Position numbers and translations under genes: made by a program
Shown here: one piece after another, positions 39,561 through 49,200 of the stretch
Numbering within the stretch: the first letter of the stretch is position 1
How the letters are laid out: every line of letters starts with the position of its first letter
Notes under the pieces: model-generated
The model's input: only the letters and a program-made list of their open reading frames with translations
The model's database searches: none
What the model was told of the DNA's origin: nothing
Assembly (NCBI RefSeq): GCF_024198235.1
Contig: NZ_JAKCFB010000026.1
Span: 1-64,000 of the forward strand
Length of the DNA: 64,000 nt
Reading direction: 5' to 3'
Source: Myxococcus dinghuensis
Lineage (GTDB): Bacteria; Myxococcota; Myxococcia; Myxococcales; Myxococcaceae

Positions 39561-41786
39561 GTGGATCGACAGTCTAATGCGAGGTGGTTCGAAGCCATAG
39601 CTGTCACAGGCCTGGGGATCCGCCTCCCAGGCGCCGAGTGTCCGCGTTCACTCTGGCGGATTCTTTGTGATGGCATTGATGTGACGGATGAAATCCCGGC
39701 GTCTCGCTGGGATATGGGATTGCTCCACGACTCGGCGCCGGAGCGGCCGGGGCGCATCCGACACCGTCGCGCGGGATTGCTGGCGGATGTGTCGTCGGTG
39801 GATGCCCAGGCGTTCCGTCTGTCGAAGCGGGAGTTGCGTCAGATGGACCCCCAGCACCGGGTGTTGTTCGAGTGTGCGTGGCGGGCCCTGGAGGATGCGG
39901 GCATCCCCTTCGACTCGGTGCGTGGGAGTCGCACGGGGGTCTTCGTGGGGACCAGCTTCAACGACTTCCAGCGGTTGCTCGCCCGGGACTGGGAGCGGCT
40001 GGACGGCTACGCGCTGCTGGGCTCGACGCCCTCGTTCGCGGCCAACCGCATCTCCCATGCGTTCGACCTGCGCGGCCCCAGCACCTGCTCGAGCGTGGGG
40101 TGCGCCTCCTCGACGACGGCGCTCCACGAGGCGTGTCGGAGCCTGCTCCTGGGCGAGGTGGACCTGGCGCTCGCGGGGGGCGTGGAGCTGATGCTCTCGC
40201 CGGACAGCAGCATCATGCTGTCGCAGGCGGGGGTGCTCTCGGCGGCGGGGCGGTGCCGCACGCTGGACGCCCAGGCGGATGGCTACGTCCGTGGAGAGGG
40301 CGCGGGCCTGGTCGTGCTCAAGCGCCTGTCCCAGGTGGACCCGACCGACCGCGTCTATGCGGTGATTCGCGGCGGCGCCGTCAACCACAATGGCCGCAAC
40401 GAGTGGGTCATGGCGCCGAGTGTCGAGGCCCAGGCCGACGTCATCCGCCAGGCGTGTGAGCGGGGTGGCGTGGACCCGGCGGCGCTCGACTACGTGGAGC
40501 TGCACGGCTCGGCGTTCCTCAAGGGGGATGCGGCGGAGGCGCTCGCCATCGGACAGGCGCGGGGGCGCGCGGGCGACTCGGTGTGCCGGCTGGGGGCCAT
40601 CAGCAACAACCTGGGCTACCTGGGCGCGGCGGCGGGCATCGCGCAGTTCATCAAGGTGTGCCTGGCCCTGCACCACCGGGCCCTGCCGCCCACGATCCAC
40701 GTGACGACCCCCAGCCCCCACATCGCCTTCGGCGAGCTGGGCCTGGCCGTCCAGTCGGAGCTGACGCCATGGCCACGGCGCTCGCCCGAGCAGCCTCTCC
40801 GGGCCGGAGTCGTGTCCACCTCCCTGGGCGGCTCCAATGTCTTCCTCGTGCTGGAGTCTCCACCCGAGGTCGCGCGCGCCCCGGCGGCGAGCACCCCAGG
40901 GCATCTGCTGGCGTTCTCCGCGCTGTGTCCGGCCTCGCTGCGCCAGCGCGCGCTCCAGCTGCGCGACTTCCTCGCGGCGACGGGAGAGGCCGCGGCGCCC
41001 ACCTCGGATGTGTGTTTCACGTCTGTGTTCAAGAGACAACATCATCGATATCGTGGCGCCGTCGTGGCCGCGAGCCGGGAGGGTTTGGGGCGGGGGTTGA
41101 ATGCCTTTCTCCAGTCAGACATGACGACGCCCTGGGTTGAGCGGGAGGGGCTGACGTCTTGGGTATCTATCGCTCGTGAATATGTTGCGGGTAGTATGGT
41201 TTCACGGGATGCCTGGCCCGCGAGCGGTGGGGGGTGTGTGAGTCTTCCTGTCTATCCATTCCAGCGACAGCGTTTGTGGCCTGAATGGCTGTCGCCCGGC
41301 GAGGTGTCGCGTGCGCCATTGGGGGCGCGGCAGGGTCCCGCCCCGGCGCCCGGGGATGGGTTCCGGACCGGATCGACGGAGACACGCGAGTCGCGCCTGC
41401 TCGCGTTGCTCTGCGCCCACGTGGCGGAGCTGCTGGAGGTGGAGCCCTCGGCGGTGGAGACGCGGGAGCGGACCCTGTTCGAGATGGGCTTGAGCTCCGT
41501 CGGGCTCGTGGCGCTCCGTGGGCGCATCAGCCGCGAGCTGGGCCTGACGCTGCCCACGACCCTCTTCTTCGAGTACCCCCGGCTGGCGATGCTGGCGCCG
41601 CAGTTGCGGATGCTCCTCGACGCCCGGGCCAGTGACGCCCTGCAGGCCCCCGCTGTCGAGGAGGCCGCCCCGTCCGGCCAGGGAGACTCGGAGCGCGTGG
41701 CCCGAATCTCCTCGCTGACCGACGAGCAGGCGCGCGAGCGCATCGCGCGGACGCTGGAGGCGCTCGGCGTGGAGGTCGACTCATGA
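39561..41786 (+). CDS. PKS entry protein: KS (His to Tyr) - [AT absent] - ACP
   Basis: This 741-residue protein has a ketosynthase at about residues 10-430. The active-site Cys181 sits in SSVGCASSTTAL where DTACSSS is usual, and His315 is kept in ELHGSAF. The second catalytic histidine (NIGH) is Tyr353 in NNLGYLGAAAG. Without it, decarboxylative condensation should fail, so the domain looks like a non-elongating KS that could accept or pass on an acyl group. The KS-AT linker and the post-AT linker (SLPVYPFQRQRLW) are present, but the acyltransferase between them is gone. A carrier domain follows, with Ser646 in EMGLSSVGLVAL. GTG 39561 has a good ribosome binding site; GTG 39483 is an alternative. 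The stop overlaps the next start (ATGA). Confidence 0.85.
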   Translation: MDRQSNARWFEAIAVTGLGIRLPGAECPRSLWRILCDGIDVTDEIPASRWDMGLLHDSAPERPGRIRHRRAGLLADVSSVDAQAFRLSKRELRQMDPQHRVLFECAWRALEDAGIPFDSVRGSRTGVFVGTSFNDFQRLLARDWERLDGYALLGSTPSFAANRISHAFDLRGPSTCSSVGCASSTTALHEACRSLLLGEVDLALAGGVELMLSPDSSIMLSQAGVLSAAGRCRTLDAQADGYVRGEGAGLVVLKRLSQVDPTDRVYAVIRGGAVNHNGRNEWVMAPSVEAQADVIRQACERGGVDPAALDYVELHGSAFLKGDAAEALAIGQARGRAGDSVCRLGAISNNLGYLGAAAGIAQFIKVCLALHHRALPPTIHVTTPSPHIAFGELGLAVQSELTPWPRRSPEQPLRAGVVSTSLGGSNVFLVLESPPEVARAPAASTPGHLLAFSALCPASLRQRALQLRDFLAATGEAAAPTSDVCFTSVFKRQHHRYRGAVVAASREGLGRGLNAFLQSDMTTPWVEREGLTSWVSIAREYVAGSMVSRDAWPASGGGCVSLPVYPFQRQRLWPEWLSPGEVSRAPLGARQGPAPAPGDGFRTGSTETRESRLLALLCAHVAELLEVEPSAVETRERTLFEMGLSSVGLVALRGRISRELGLTLPTTLFFEYPRLAMLAPQLRMLLDARASDALQAPAVEEAAPSGQGDSERVARISSLTDEQARERIARTLEALGVEVDS

Positions 41787-44700
41787 GTGGCAAGGGCGCC
41801 CCCGGCGTGGAGCTGACGCCGCTCCAGCAGGCATTGCTCACCATCGAGCGGCTCCAGGAGAAGCTCGCGGTCGCGACGCGCGCGGAGGATGAGCCGATCG
41901 CCATCATCGGCATGGGGTGTCGCTTCCCGGGAGGTGCCTCGGATCCAGAGCGGTTCCAGGCGTTGCTGTGGAGCGGACGCGAGGCGGTGGGAGAGGTCCC
42001 CTCGGAGCGGCGCGACCTCCGGGCGGCCCACGATCCCGAACCCTCCGTGCCGGGCCGGACGACGATGCGGCGCGGCGGCTTCGTGGAGGGCGTCGACCGG
42101 TTCGACGCGGAGTTCTTCCGCATCTCACGACGCGAGGCGGAGGGGATGGACCCCCAGCAGCGGTTCTTCCTCGAGGTGGGCTGGGAGGCCCTGGAGGACG
42201 CGGGGCTGTCGCCGAGGCGCCTGTCGGGGACACGGACCGGCGTCTTCGCGGGTGTGCATGCGCGGGACTACGCGCTGCTCGCCGAGGGCGGACTGGAGCG
42301 GGTGGGGGCCCACTACTCCACCGGCGTGGACGCGAGCTATGTGGCCGGGCGGCTGTCGTACCTGCTGGGACTGCACGGGCCCAGCATGGCCGTGGACACG
42401 GCGTGCTCGTCGTCGCTCGTCGCGGTGCACCTGGCCTGTCAGAGCCTGCGCTCCGGGGAGTCCACCGTCGCCCTCGCGGGGGGTGTGAAGCTGCTGCTGG
42501 CGCCACACCTGAGCGTGTTCCTCGCGAAGGCGGGGGCGCTCTCTCCGAGCCAGCGCTGTCGCGCCTTCGACCGGGACGCGGACGGCATGGTCCAGGGGGA
42601 GGGGTGTGGCGTCGTCGTGCTGAAGCGGCGGCGGGACGCGCTCCGCGACGGGGATCGGATCCTCGCCACGCTCCTGGCGACGTCGACGAACCACGACGGC
42701 GCCAGTGGCGGGCTCACCGTGCCGAACGTCCGGGCGCAGGAGGCGCTCTATCGGCTCGCGCTCCAGCGCGCGGGCATCGACCCGGCGCAGGTCGACTATC
42801 TGGAGGCCCATGGCACCGGGACGCGGCTGGGGGACCCCATCGAGCTGCAGGGCGTCGCGCGTGTCTATGGGGGCTCGCGTCCGCCGGAGCGACCGCTGTG
42901 GGTCGGCTCCGTCAAGCCGAACATCGGCCACGCCGAGGCGGCCGCCGGAATCGCGGGGTTGATCAAGGCCGTGCAGGTGCTCCGGGCGGCCGAGGTCCCT
43001 CCTGCCTTGCACTTCGAGCACCCGACCCCGGAGTTCTCCTGGGATGGGTCGGGCATCGCCGTGGCGCGTGAGCGCACCGCGCTGGCGCCGCGCGACCGTC
43101 CGCTGCGGGCCGCGGTGAGCTCCTTCGGAATGAGTGGAGTCAATGCGCACGCGCTGGTCGAGGCACATCCCGACGACGCGCCCGTGCTACGAGAGGAAGG
43201 CCCGTTCCTGTTGCCGCTGTCGGCGCGTCGGGAGCAGGCCTTGAGGGAGCTGGCGCGCGAGTGGCTGCGGCAGCTCTCCGAGGATCGCGCGGTCGCGCTC
43301 CGGGATGCCAGCTTCACGGCGGGGGTGGGGCGCGCGCACCACGAACAGCGGTGGGCGTTCGTCGCCAGGAGCCGGGAGGAGCTGTGCGCGCTGCTCCGCC
43401 GCGCCGTCGAGGCGAGGGCGGGGGAAGGCCTCTTCCAGGGACAGGTCCGGGGGACCTCCGGGCCTGGCGTCGTCCTCGCCCTGGGGGACTGCGCGTCGCC
43501 GCTCGAGTCGCGTGTGCTCGCGCTCCTCGAACGCGAGCCGCGCTTCCTCCAGCAGTTCTCGGCGCTGGACGCGCGCTTCGAGAAGGTGGCGGGCTGGTCC
43601 GTGGCGCGGCGTCTGCGTGAGCCCCGTGAGACGGAGCGGGAGGTCGGGGACACACGTTGGCGGCAGGCGCTGGGGCTCCTGTGGCAGCTCGCCCTCGTCG
43701 AGCTGTGGCAGGCCCATGGTGTCGAGGTCGCCGCGGTCGCGGGCGATGGGGTGGGGGCCTGGACCGCGGCCGTCGTCGCCGGGGGACTGACGATGGAGGC
43801 GGCGGTCGGGCGCGTCCTCGCGCTCGCGCCTGAGGAGCCCGTCGTGGACAAGCCCGCTCGGCTTCCGCGCTTCTCGTTCGAGGAGGAGCGCTGGTTGGAG
43901 CCCGGAGGGGCCGGGCCTTCGGGAGGGCTGGATGACGAGAGGCCTTCGGTGGCGGAGGGGGAAGGGACGCGCTGGGCCGACCGCATCGTGGAGCGTGGCG
44001 GCGTCGTCCTGGCGCTCGGTGACGCGCCGGACTGGGGCGTCGAGTTGACGTCGGCCGCGCGACGGATGGGGACGGAGACGACGGTGGTCGACGCCGCGCC
44101 GCCGCACGACCAGGACGTCCGTCATGCGCTGCTGGGCAGCGCGGCGCGCCTCTACTGCGCGGGAGTGACGCCGCGCTTCGAGTCCCTCCTGCCGCCCGGG
44201 CGGAAGGTCCATGCCCCGACGTACCCCTGGCAGCGAGAGCGGTACTGGTGGGATGGGCGCCGAGAGAGTCCGGGTGAGCCGCCTGGCCCGACGGAGCCCC
44301 GACGCGCCCCCGAGGGCCTGTTCTGGGACCTCGTGTGGCGTCCAGGAGAGGCGCGCTCCCTGTCCTCGAGGTTGGAGGGCGCGTGGCTGGTGGTCGCCAC
44401 GACGACCGCCTCCGCCCAGGCCCTGCGTGAGCGGATGACGGGGGCCGGAGGCTCCGTCAGCGTGGCCGTCCCGGGTCCCTTCTTCGAGCGCACCTCCGCG
44501 CGTGACTACCAGGTGGACTTCAGCCGGTCGGAGTCCTTCGTCCGCTTGTTGGAGGACTGGGGCGCGACGGCAGGCGCCACCCGAGGTGTCGTCTTCCTGG
44601 GGGACGCGCCAGAGGTCGGGCCCGTCGAGCAAGACGTCTCCGTGGCCGGGCCGCGCGAGCTGCGTGTCGCGGTGGACGCGGAGCGGCGGGACTCGGACGT

Positions 44701-46219
44701 GGCGGTGGTTCGCGCCGTGCGCCATGTCTCGCTGGGGTTGACCTGTCTGGTCCAGGCGTTGGTCCGCGTTTCGCTGCCCATCCCGCCGCGCCTGCTCCTC
44801 CTCACGTCGCGAGGGCAGGGTGAGGACGCCGCGGTGTCGCTCGTGGGCGCCTCGCTCTGGGGGTTGGGGCGTGTCATCGCCTACGAGCATCCCGAGCTGG
44901 GCTGCCGCCGGATCGATGTCGGCGACACGTCGTCGGGGCCCTCGCTCGACGCGCTCGTCGCCGAGCTGGCTTCGTCGTCACCCACGGAGGTGGAGGAGGA
45001 CGAGGTCCTGCTTCGTCGCGCGGAGCGCCGTGTCGCGAGGCTCGCCCGGTCCTCGCTTTTCCCGGAGGAAGGCGCGGGATTCCAGCCCCGGGAGGACCGC
45101 ACGTATCTCGTCACCGGAGGTTCGGGGGGCATCGGGCTTCGCCTCTGTTCCTGGCTCGTGGAGCGAGGTGCTCGGCACCTCGCCATCTGTGGCCGGGCGG
45201 GAGAGACGCCGGCGGCAAGGCGGGCCCTGGCGCCGCTGCGAGCCGCCGGGGCGAAGGTCGGCGTCTTCCAGGTCGACGTGGGGCAGCGCCCGGCGCTCGC
45301 GGACCTGGTGGCGACCCTCCGTCGCGAGGGGCCCCCGCTGGGCGGCGTGTTCCATTGCGCCGGCGTGCTGGCCGATGGCGCGTTGGCGCAGTTGTCGTCC
45401 GAAGGCTTCGACACCGTCATGGGCCCCAAGGTGGACGGCGCGTGGAACCTCCATGCGCTCGTGACGGACCCGACCGTGGAGCACTTCGTCCTGTTCTCGT
45501 CGACGGCGTCGCTGCTGGGGTCTCCGGGGCAGGGCAACGATGCGGCGGCGAATGGCTTCCTGGACGGCCTGGCCCGGCTGCGGCGTTCCCAGGGGTTGCC
45601 CGCGGTGAGCCTCCAGTGGGGCAGTTGGGGCGAGGTGGGCATGGCCGCCGCCGATGCGCGGCGGGGCGCCCGGCTCGCGGAGCTGGGGCTGTCTCCCATG
45701 CCGTCCGAGGAGGCGCTGGCCGCGATGGCGAAGGCCTTGGTGTGTGGCGCCGAGGTCCAGGGGATCGCGCGCTTCGACCTGGCGCGTTGGCGGGAGCGGC
45801 ATCCCGCGATGGCCAGTGCCTCGCTGTTCCGCGCCGCCCTGGATATGGCGCCGCCTTCCGTCGAGGTGGCCATCGCGCCGCGCAAGCTCCGTGACGTGCT
45901 GCTGTCCCTGGAGGGGAGGGCGCGGGCCCAGGCGCTGGAGGCCCGGCTCAAGGAGATGGTCGGTGAGGTCAGCCGGCTGTCACCCGAGCGGATTGCCCTC
46001 TCGGATTCGTTCGACGCGCTCGGGTTCGACTCCATCATGGCGCTGGAGCTGCGGGACCTGGTCCTGGGGGCCCTCGACGTGGGCCTGCCGCTCAACCGCT
46101 TCGTGGATGCCCGCTCCATCGCGCAGGTGGTCGAGGAGCTGCTGGAGAAGCTCGCGCTGGTCCAGGTCCTGGGCGGCGCCACCTCGGAGTCCGCCGGCAC
46201 GAGGCGGGTCCTCCTATGA
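41783..46219 (+). CDS. PKS module: KS - AT(inactive) - KR(inactive) - ACP
   Basis: The 1478-residue protein opens with a coiled-coil docking helix (about 1-35). The KS domain (about 36-460) is intact: Cys208 in DTACSSS, EAHGTGT, NIGHAEAAAG. The AT is a shrunken remnant without the LFSGQG start, and its GHSxG nucleophile motif reads AGDGVG, with Gly656 in place of Ser. The post-AT linker (YPWQRERYWW) follows. A ketoreductase with a good NADPH loop (TGGSGGIG) has Asp1253 where the catalytic Tyr is expected (QGNDAAANGF), so it should not reduce. The ACP has Ser1417 in GFDSIMALEL. The module needs malonyl loaded by another AT, or it only relays the chain. It overlaps both neighbours by ATGA. Confidence 0.88.
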   Translation: MSGKGAPGVELTPLQQALLTIERLQEKLAVATRAEDEPIAIIGMGCRFPGGASDPERFQALLWSGREAVGEVPSERRDLRAAHDPEPSVPGRTTMRRGGFVEGVDRFDAEFFRISRREAEGMDPQQRFFLEVGWEALEDAGLSPRRLSGTRTGVFAGVHARDYALLAEGGLERVGAHYSTGVDASYVAGRLSYLLGLHGPSMAVDTACSSSLVAVHLACQSLRSGESTVALAGGVKLLLAPHLSVFLAKAGALSPSQRCRAFDRDADGMVQGEGCGVVVLKRRRDALRDGDRILATLLATSTNHDGASGGLTVPNVRAQEALYRLALQRAGIDPAQVDYLEAHGTGTRLGDPIELQGVARVYGGSRPPERPLWVGSVKPNIGHAEAAAGIAGLIKAVQVLRAAEVPPALHFEHPTPEFSWDGSGIAVARERTALAPRDRPLRAAVSSFGMSGVNAHALVEAHPDDAPVLREEGPFLLPLSARREQALRELAREWLRQLSEDRAVALRDASFTAGVGRAHHEQRWAFVARSREELCALLRRAVEARAGEGLFQGQVRGTSGPGVVLALGDCASPLESRVLALLEREPRFLQQFSALDARFEKVAGWSVARRLREPRETEREVGDTRWRQALGLLWQLALVELWQAHGVEVAAVAGDGVGAWTAAVVAGGLTMEAAVGRVLALAPEEPVVDKPARLPRFSFEEERWLEPGGAGPSGGLDDERPSVAEGEGTRWADRIVERGGVVLALGDAPDWGVELTSAARRMGTETTVVDAAPPHDQDVRHALLGSAARLYCAGVTPRFESLLPPGRKVHAPTYPWQRERYWWDGRRESPGEPPGPTEPRRAPEGLFWDLVWRPGEARSLSSRLEGAWLVVATTTASAQALRERMTGAGGSVSVAVPGPFFERTSARDYQVDFSRSESFVRLLEDWGATAGATRGVVFLGDAPEVGPVEQDVSVAGPRELRVAVDAERRDSDVAVVRAVRHVSLGLTCLVQALVRVSLPIPPRLLLLTSRGQGEDAAVSLVGASLWGLGRVIAYEHPELGCRRIDVGDTSSGPSLDALVAELASSSPTEVEEDEVLLRRAERRVARLARSSLFPEEGAGFQPREDRTYLVTGGSGGIGLRLCSWLVERGARHLAICGRAGETPAARRALAPLRAAGAKVGVFQVDVGQRPALADLVATLRREGPPLGGVFHCAGVLADGALAQLSSEGFDTVMGPKVDGAWNLHALVTDPTVEHFVLFSSTASLLGSPGQGNDAAANGFLDGLARLRRSQGLPAVSLQWGSWGEVGMAAADARRGARLAELGLSPMPSEEALAAMAKALVCGAEVQGIARFDLARWRERHPAMASASLFRAALDMAPPSVEVAIAPRKLRDVLLSLEGRARAQALEARLKEMVGEVSRLSPERIALSDSFDALGFDSIMALELRDLVLGALDVGLPLNRFVDARSIAQVVEELLEKLALVQVLGGATSESAGTRRVLL

Positions 46220-49200
46220 GCCTGGAACAGTTGCTCCATGCGCTGGCGGACCATGGCATCAAGCTCTCGGTGGAGGGGGACCACCTCGCGGTCGACGCCC
46301 CAGGCGGCGAGCTCCCCGCCCCGCTGCGCGAGGCGCTCCTCACCCACAAGGCCGCGCTGAAGCAATTGCTGGCGGAGCAGGGCGGAGAGGCGGTGTCGGG
46401 CCCGGCGGTCCTCGTCGCGCGTCCCGAGTCACGGCACGAGCCGTTCCCGATGACGGAGCTGCAACAGGCCTACAGCGTGGGGCGTCAGGCGGAGCTGTCC
46501 CTGAACGCGTCGATGCACGCGTACAACGAACTGGACTGTCACGCGTTCGACCCGGAGCGCTTCGAGGAGGCCTGGAACCAGGTCGTGGCCCGGCACGAGA
46601 TGCTGCGCGCGGTGGAGGTGCCGGGCTTCCAGCAGCGCATCCTGCCGTCCGTGCCGCGCTACCTCGTGCCGGTGGAGGACCTGCGAGGCCGGGACGCCCA
46701 GGAGGTGGAGGCACGCCTGCTCGCCATCCGGGAGCGGCTCTCCCAGCAGGTGCATGCCCTGGACCGGTGGCCGTTGTTCGAACTGCGCGTGTGCCTCCTC
46801 GATGGCGACCGCTCGCGGCTCTTCATGAGCATCGACGGGACCTTCGTCGATGGGTACAGCTTCCAGATCCTCTACCGGGAGCTGGTCTACTGCTATCGGG
46901 ACCCGGAGGGAGCCCGCTCGCTGCCGGTGCTCACGCTGTCCTACCGGGACTACGCGCTCGCCGTCCGGGAGGCTCGTGGCGCGCGCCATGCGCGTTCGCT
47001 CGAGTACTGGCGCTCACGGCTCGCGCAGTTGCCTCCCGCGCCGGACCTGCCGTTGGAGAAGGACCCCCGGACGCTCCTGCGTCCCCGCTTCCGGCGGTGG
47101 TTCTCCCGGGTCGAGGCGCCGGTGTGGCACCGGCTCAAGCAGCGCGCGCGCACGCACCGGCTGACGGAGCCCGAGTTGCTGCTGGCCGTCTACGCGGAGG
47201 TCATCGCGCGCTGGAGTCGCTCCCCACGCTTCACGCTCAACGTCCCGCACTTCAACCGGCTGCCCGTCCACCCCCAGGTCAACGACATCATCGGCACCTT
47301 CGCCAGCTTCACGCTCGTCGAGGTGGACCACCGGCCGGACCGCTCCTTCGTCCAGCGGGCCCTGGCCATCCGGGAGCAGCTCCTGCTGGCGCTCGAGCAC
47401 CGCGAGGTGAGCGGCGTGGAGCTGTTGCGCGAGTTGTTCCGCGCGCAGGGGCGCATCTCCGCCGCCCTCATGCCCGTGGTGATGACGAGCTTCGCGTCGC
47501 ACTCGCGCAGCGCTGACTCCCACTGGGTCGACTTCCTGGCGGACTCCTTCGGAGCGCTGGTCGAGGCGCTGACGCAGACGCCCCAGGTGTGGATCGACCT
47601 CCAGATCGTCTACCAGCACGGGGGCGTCTTCCTGAACTGGGACGTGGCCGAGGAGCTGTTCCCACCAGGGATGGTGGAGGACATGTTCGCGGCGTTCCGG
47701 GAGCTGCTCCAGCGGCTCGCGGACGACGCGACCGCGTGGACGCGCTCGGACCTGGACTTGTTGCCGGCCCATCAGCGCATGTTGCTCGCGCGCGTGAATG
47801 AAACGGCCCGGCCGTTGAGTGGAGAGCTGCTCCACACGGGCTTCTTCCGGAATGCCGCACGCAATCCGGAGGCGGTCGCCGTGGCCATGTCGGGAGGGAC
47901 GCTGACCTACGGGGAGGTGTCTCGACGCGCCAGCCGCCTGGGACGTGTGCTGCGCGAGCGGGGCGCGGCTCCTGGCTGTGTCGTCGCGGTGGTGATGGAG
48001 AAGGGCTGGGAGCAGGTGGTCGCGGTGCTGGGCGTGCTGAGCGCTGGCGCCGCCTACCTGCCCATCGACGCGTCGCATCCCCTGGAGCGCCGGGCCTTCA
48101 TGATGGAGAACGGGGGCGCCGCGCTGGCGGTGACCCAGCCCCGCTTCGCCGAAGCGCCGTGGCCCCCTTCCGTCGAGGTCCTGGTCCTCACGCCCGGCGC
48201 CTTCGCCGACCGCGAGGACACGCCCCTCGTGCCCAGCCAGCGACCGGAGGACCTGGCCCACATCCTCTACACGTCGGGGTCCACGGGACAGCCGAACGGG
48301 GCGATGCTCACACACGCGGGGATGGTCAACGCCATCGAGTGGACCCACCGGACGTTCGGCGTCGGTCCGGATGACCGGGTCATCGCGTTGAGCGCCCTGC
48401 ACCACGACTTCTCCGTCTACGACATCCTCGGGACGCTGGCGGCGGGAGCGACCGTCGTGCTGCCGGACGCCGAGCGCCGGAGGGACCCCTCGCACTGGGC
48501 CGAGCTGATGGCCCGCCATGGCGTCACGATCTGGAGCACCGTCCCCGCGATGATGGAGATGCTGTTGACGTTCCTCGAAGGAGGAGACGTCTGGCGTCCA
48601 TCGCCCCTGCGGCTCGCGATGCTGGGGGGCGACTGGATTCCCGTCACGCTGCCGGGGCGGCTCCGCGCCCGCTTCGGCGGCGTCAAGGTGGTGAGCGTCG
48701 GCGGTCCCACGGAGACCTCGCTGTGGAACATCACCCACCTCGTCGACGTGGCGGACGAGCGTCGGCGCAGCATCCCGTATGGGCGCCCCATCGCGAACAC
48801 CCGTTACTACGTGCTGGACGAGCACCTGGAGGAGCGGCCCCTGTGGGTGCCCGGGGAGCTGTGCTGCGCGGGCATCGGCGTGGCCCAGGGGTACGTCGGC
48901 GCGGGCGCGGGTTCGGCGAAGTTCACCACCCATCCCCGGACCGGTGAGCGCATCTACCGGACGGGGGACCTGGGGCGCTACCTGCCGGACGGCACGCTCG
49001 AGTTCCTGGGGCGCGTCGACTTCCAGCTCTCCATCCGGGGTCAGCGCATCGAGCCGGGGGAGATCGAGGCCTCGCTCGTCCAGGCCCCCGGCGTCCGCGC
49101 GGCGGTGGTGGGCGCGGTCGGGGAGCACCATGAGCGGCGGCTCGTGGCCTACGTCGTCCTCGGGGAGGGCGTGGCGACACTCGACTCCGCGCGACTCCGC

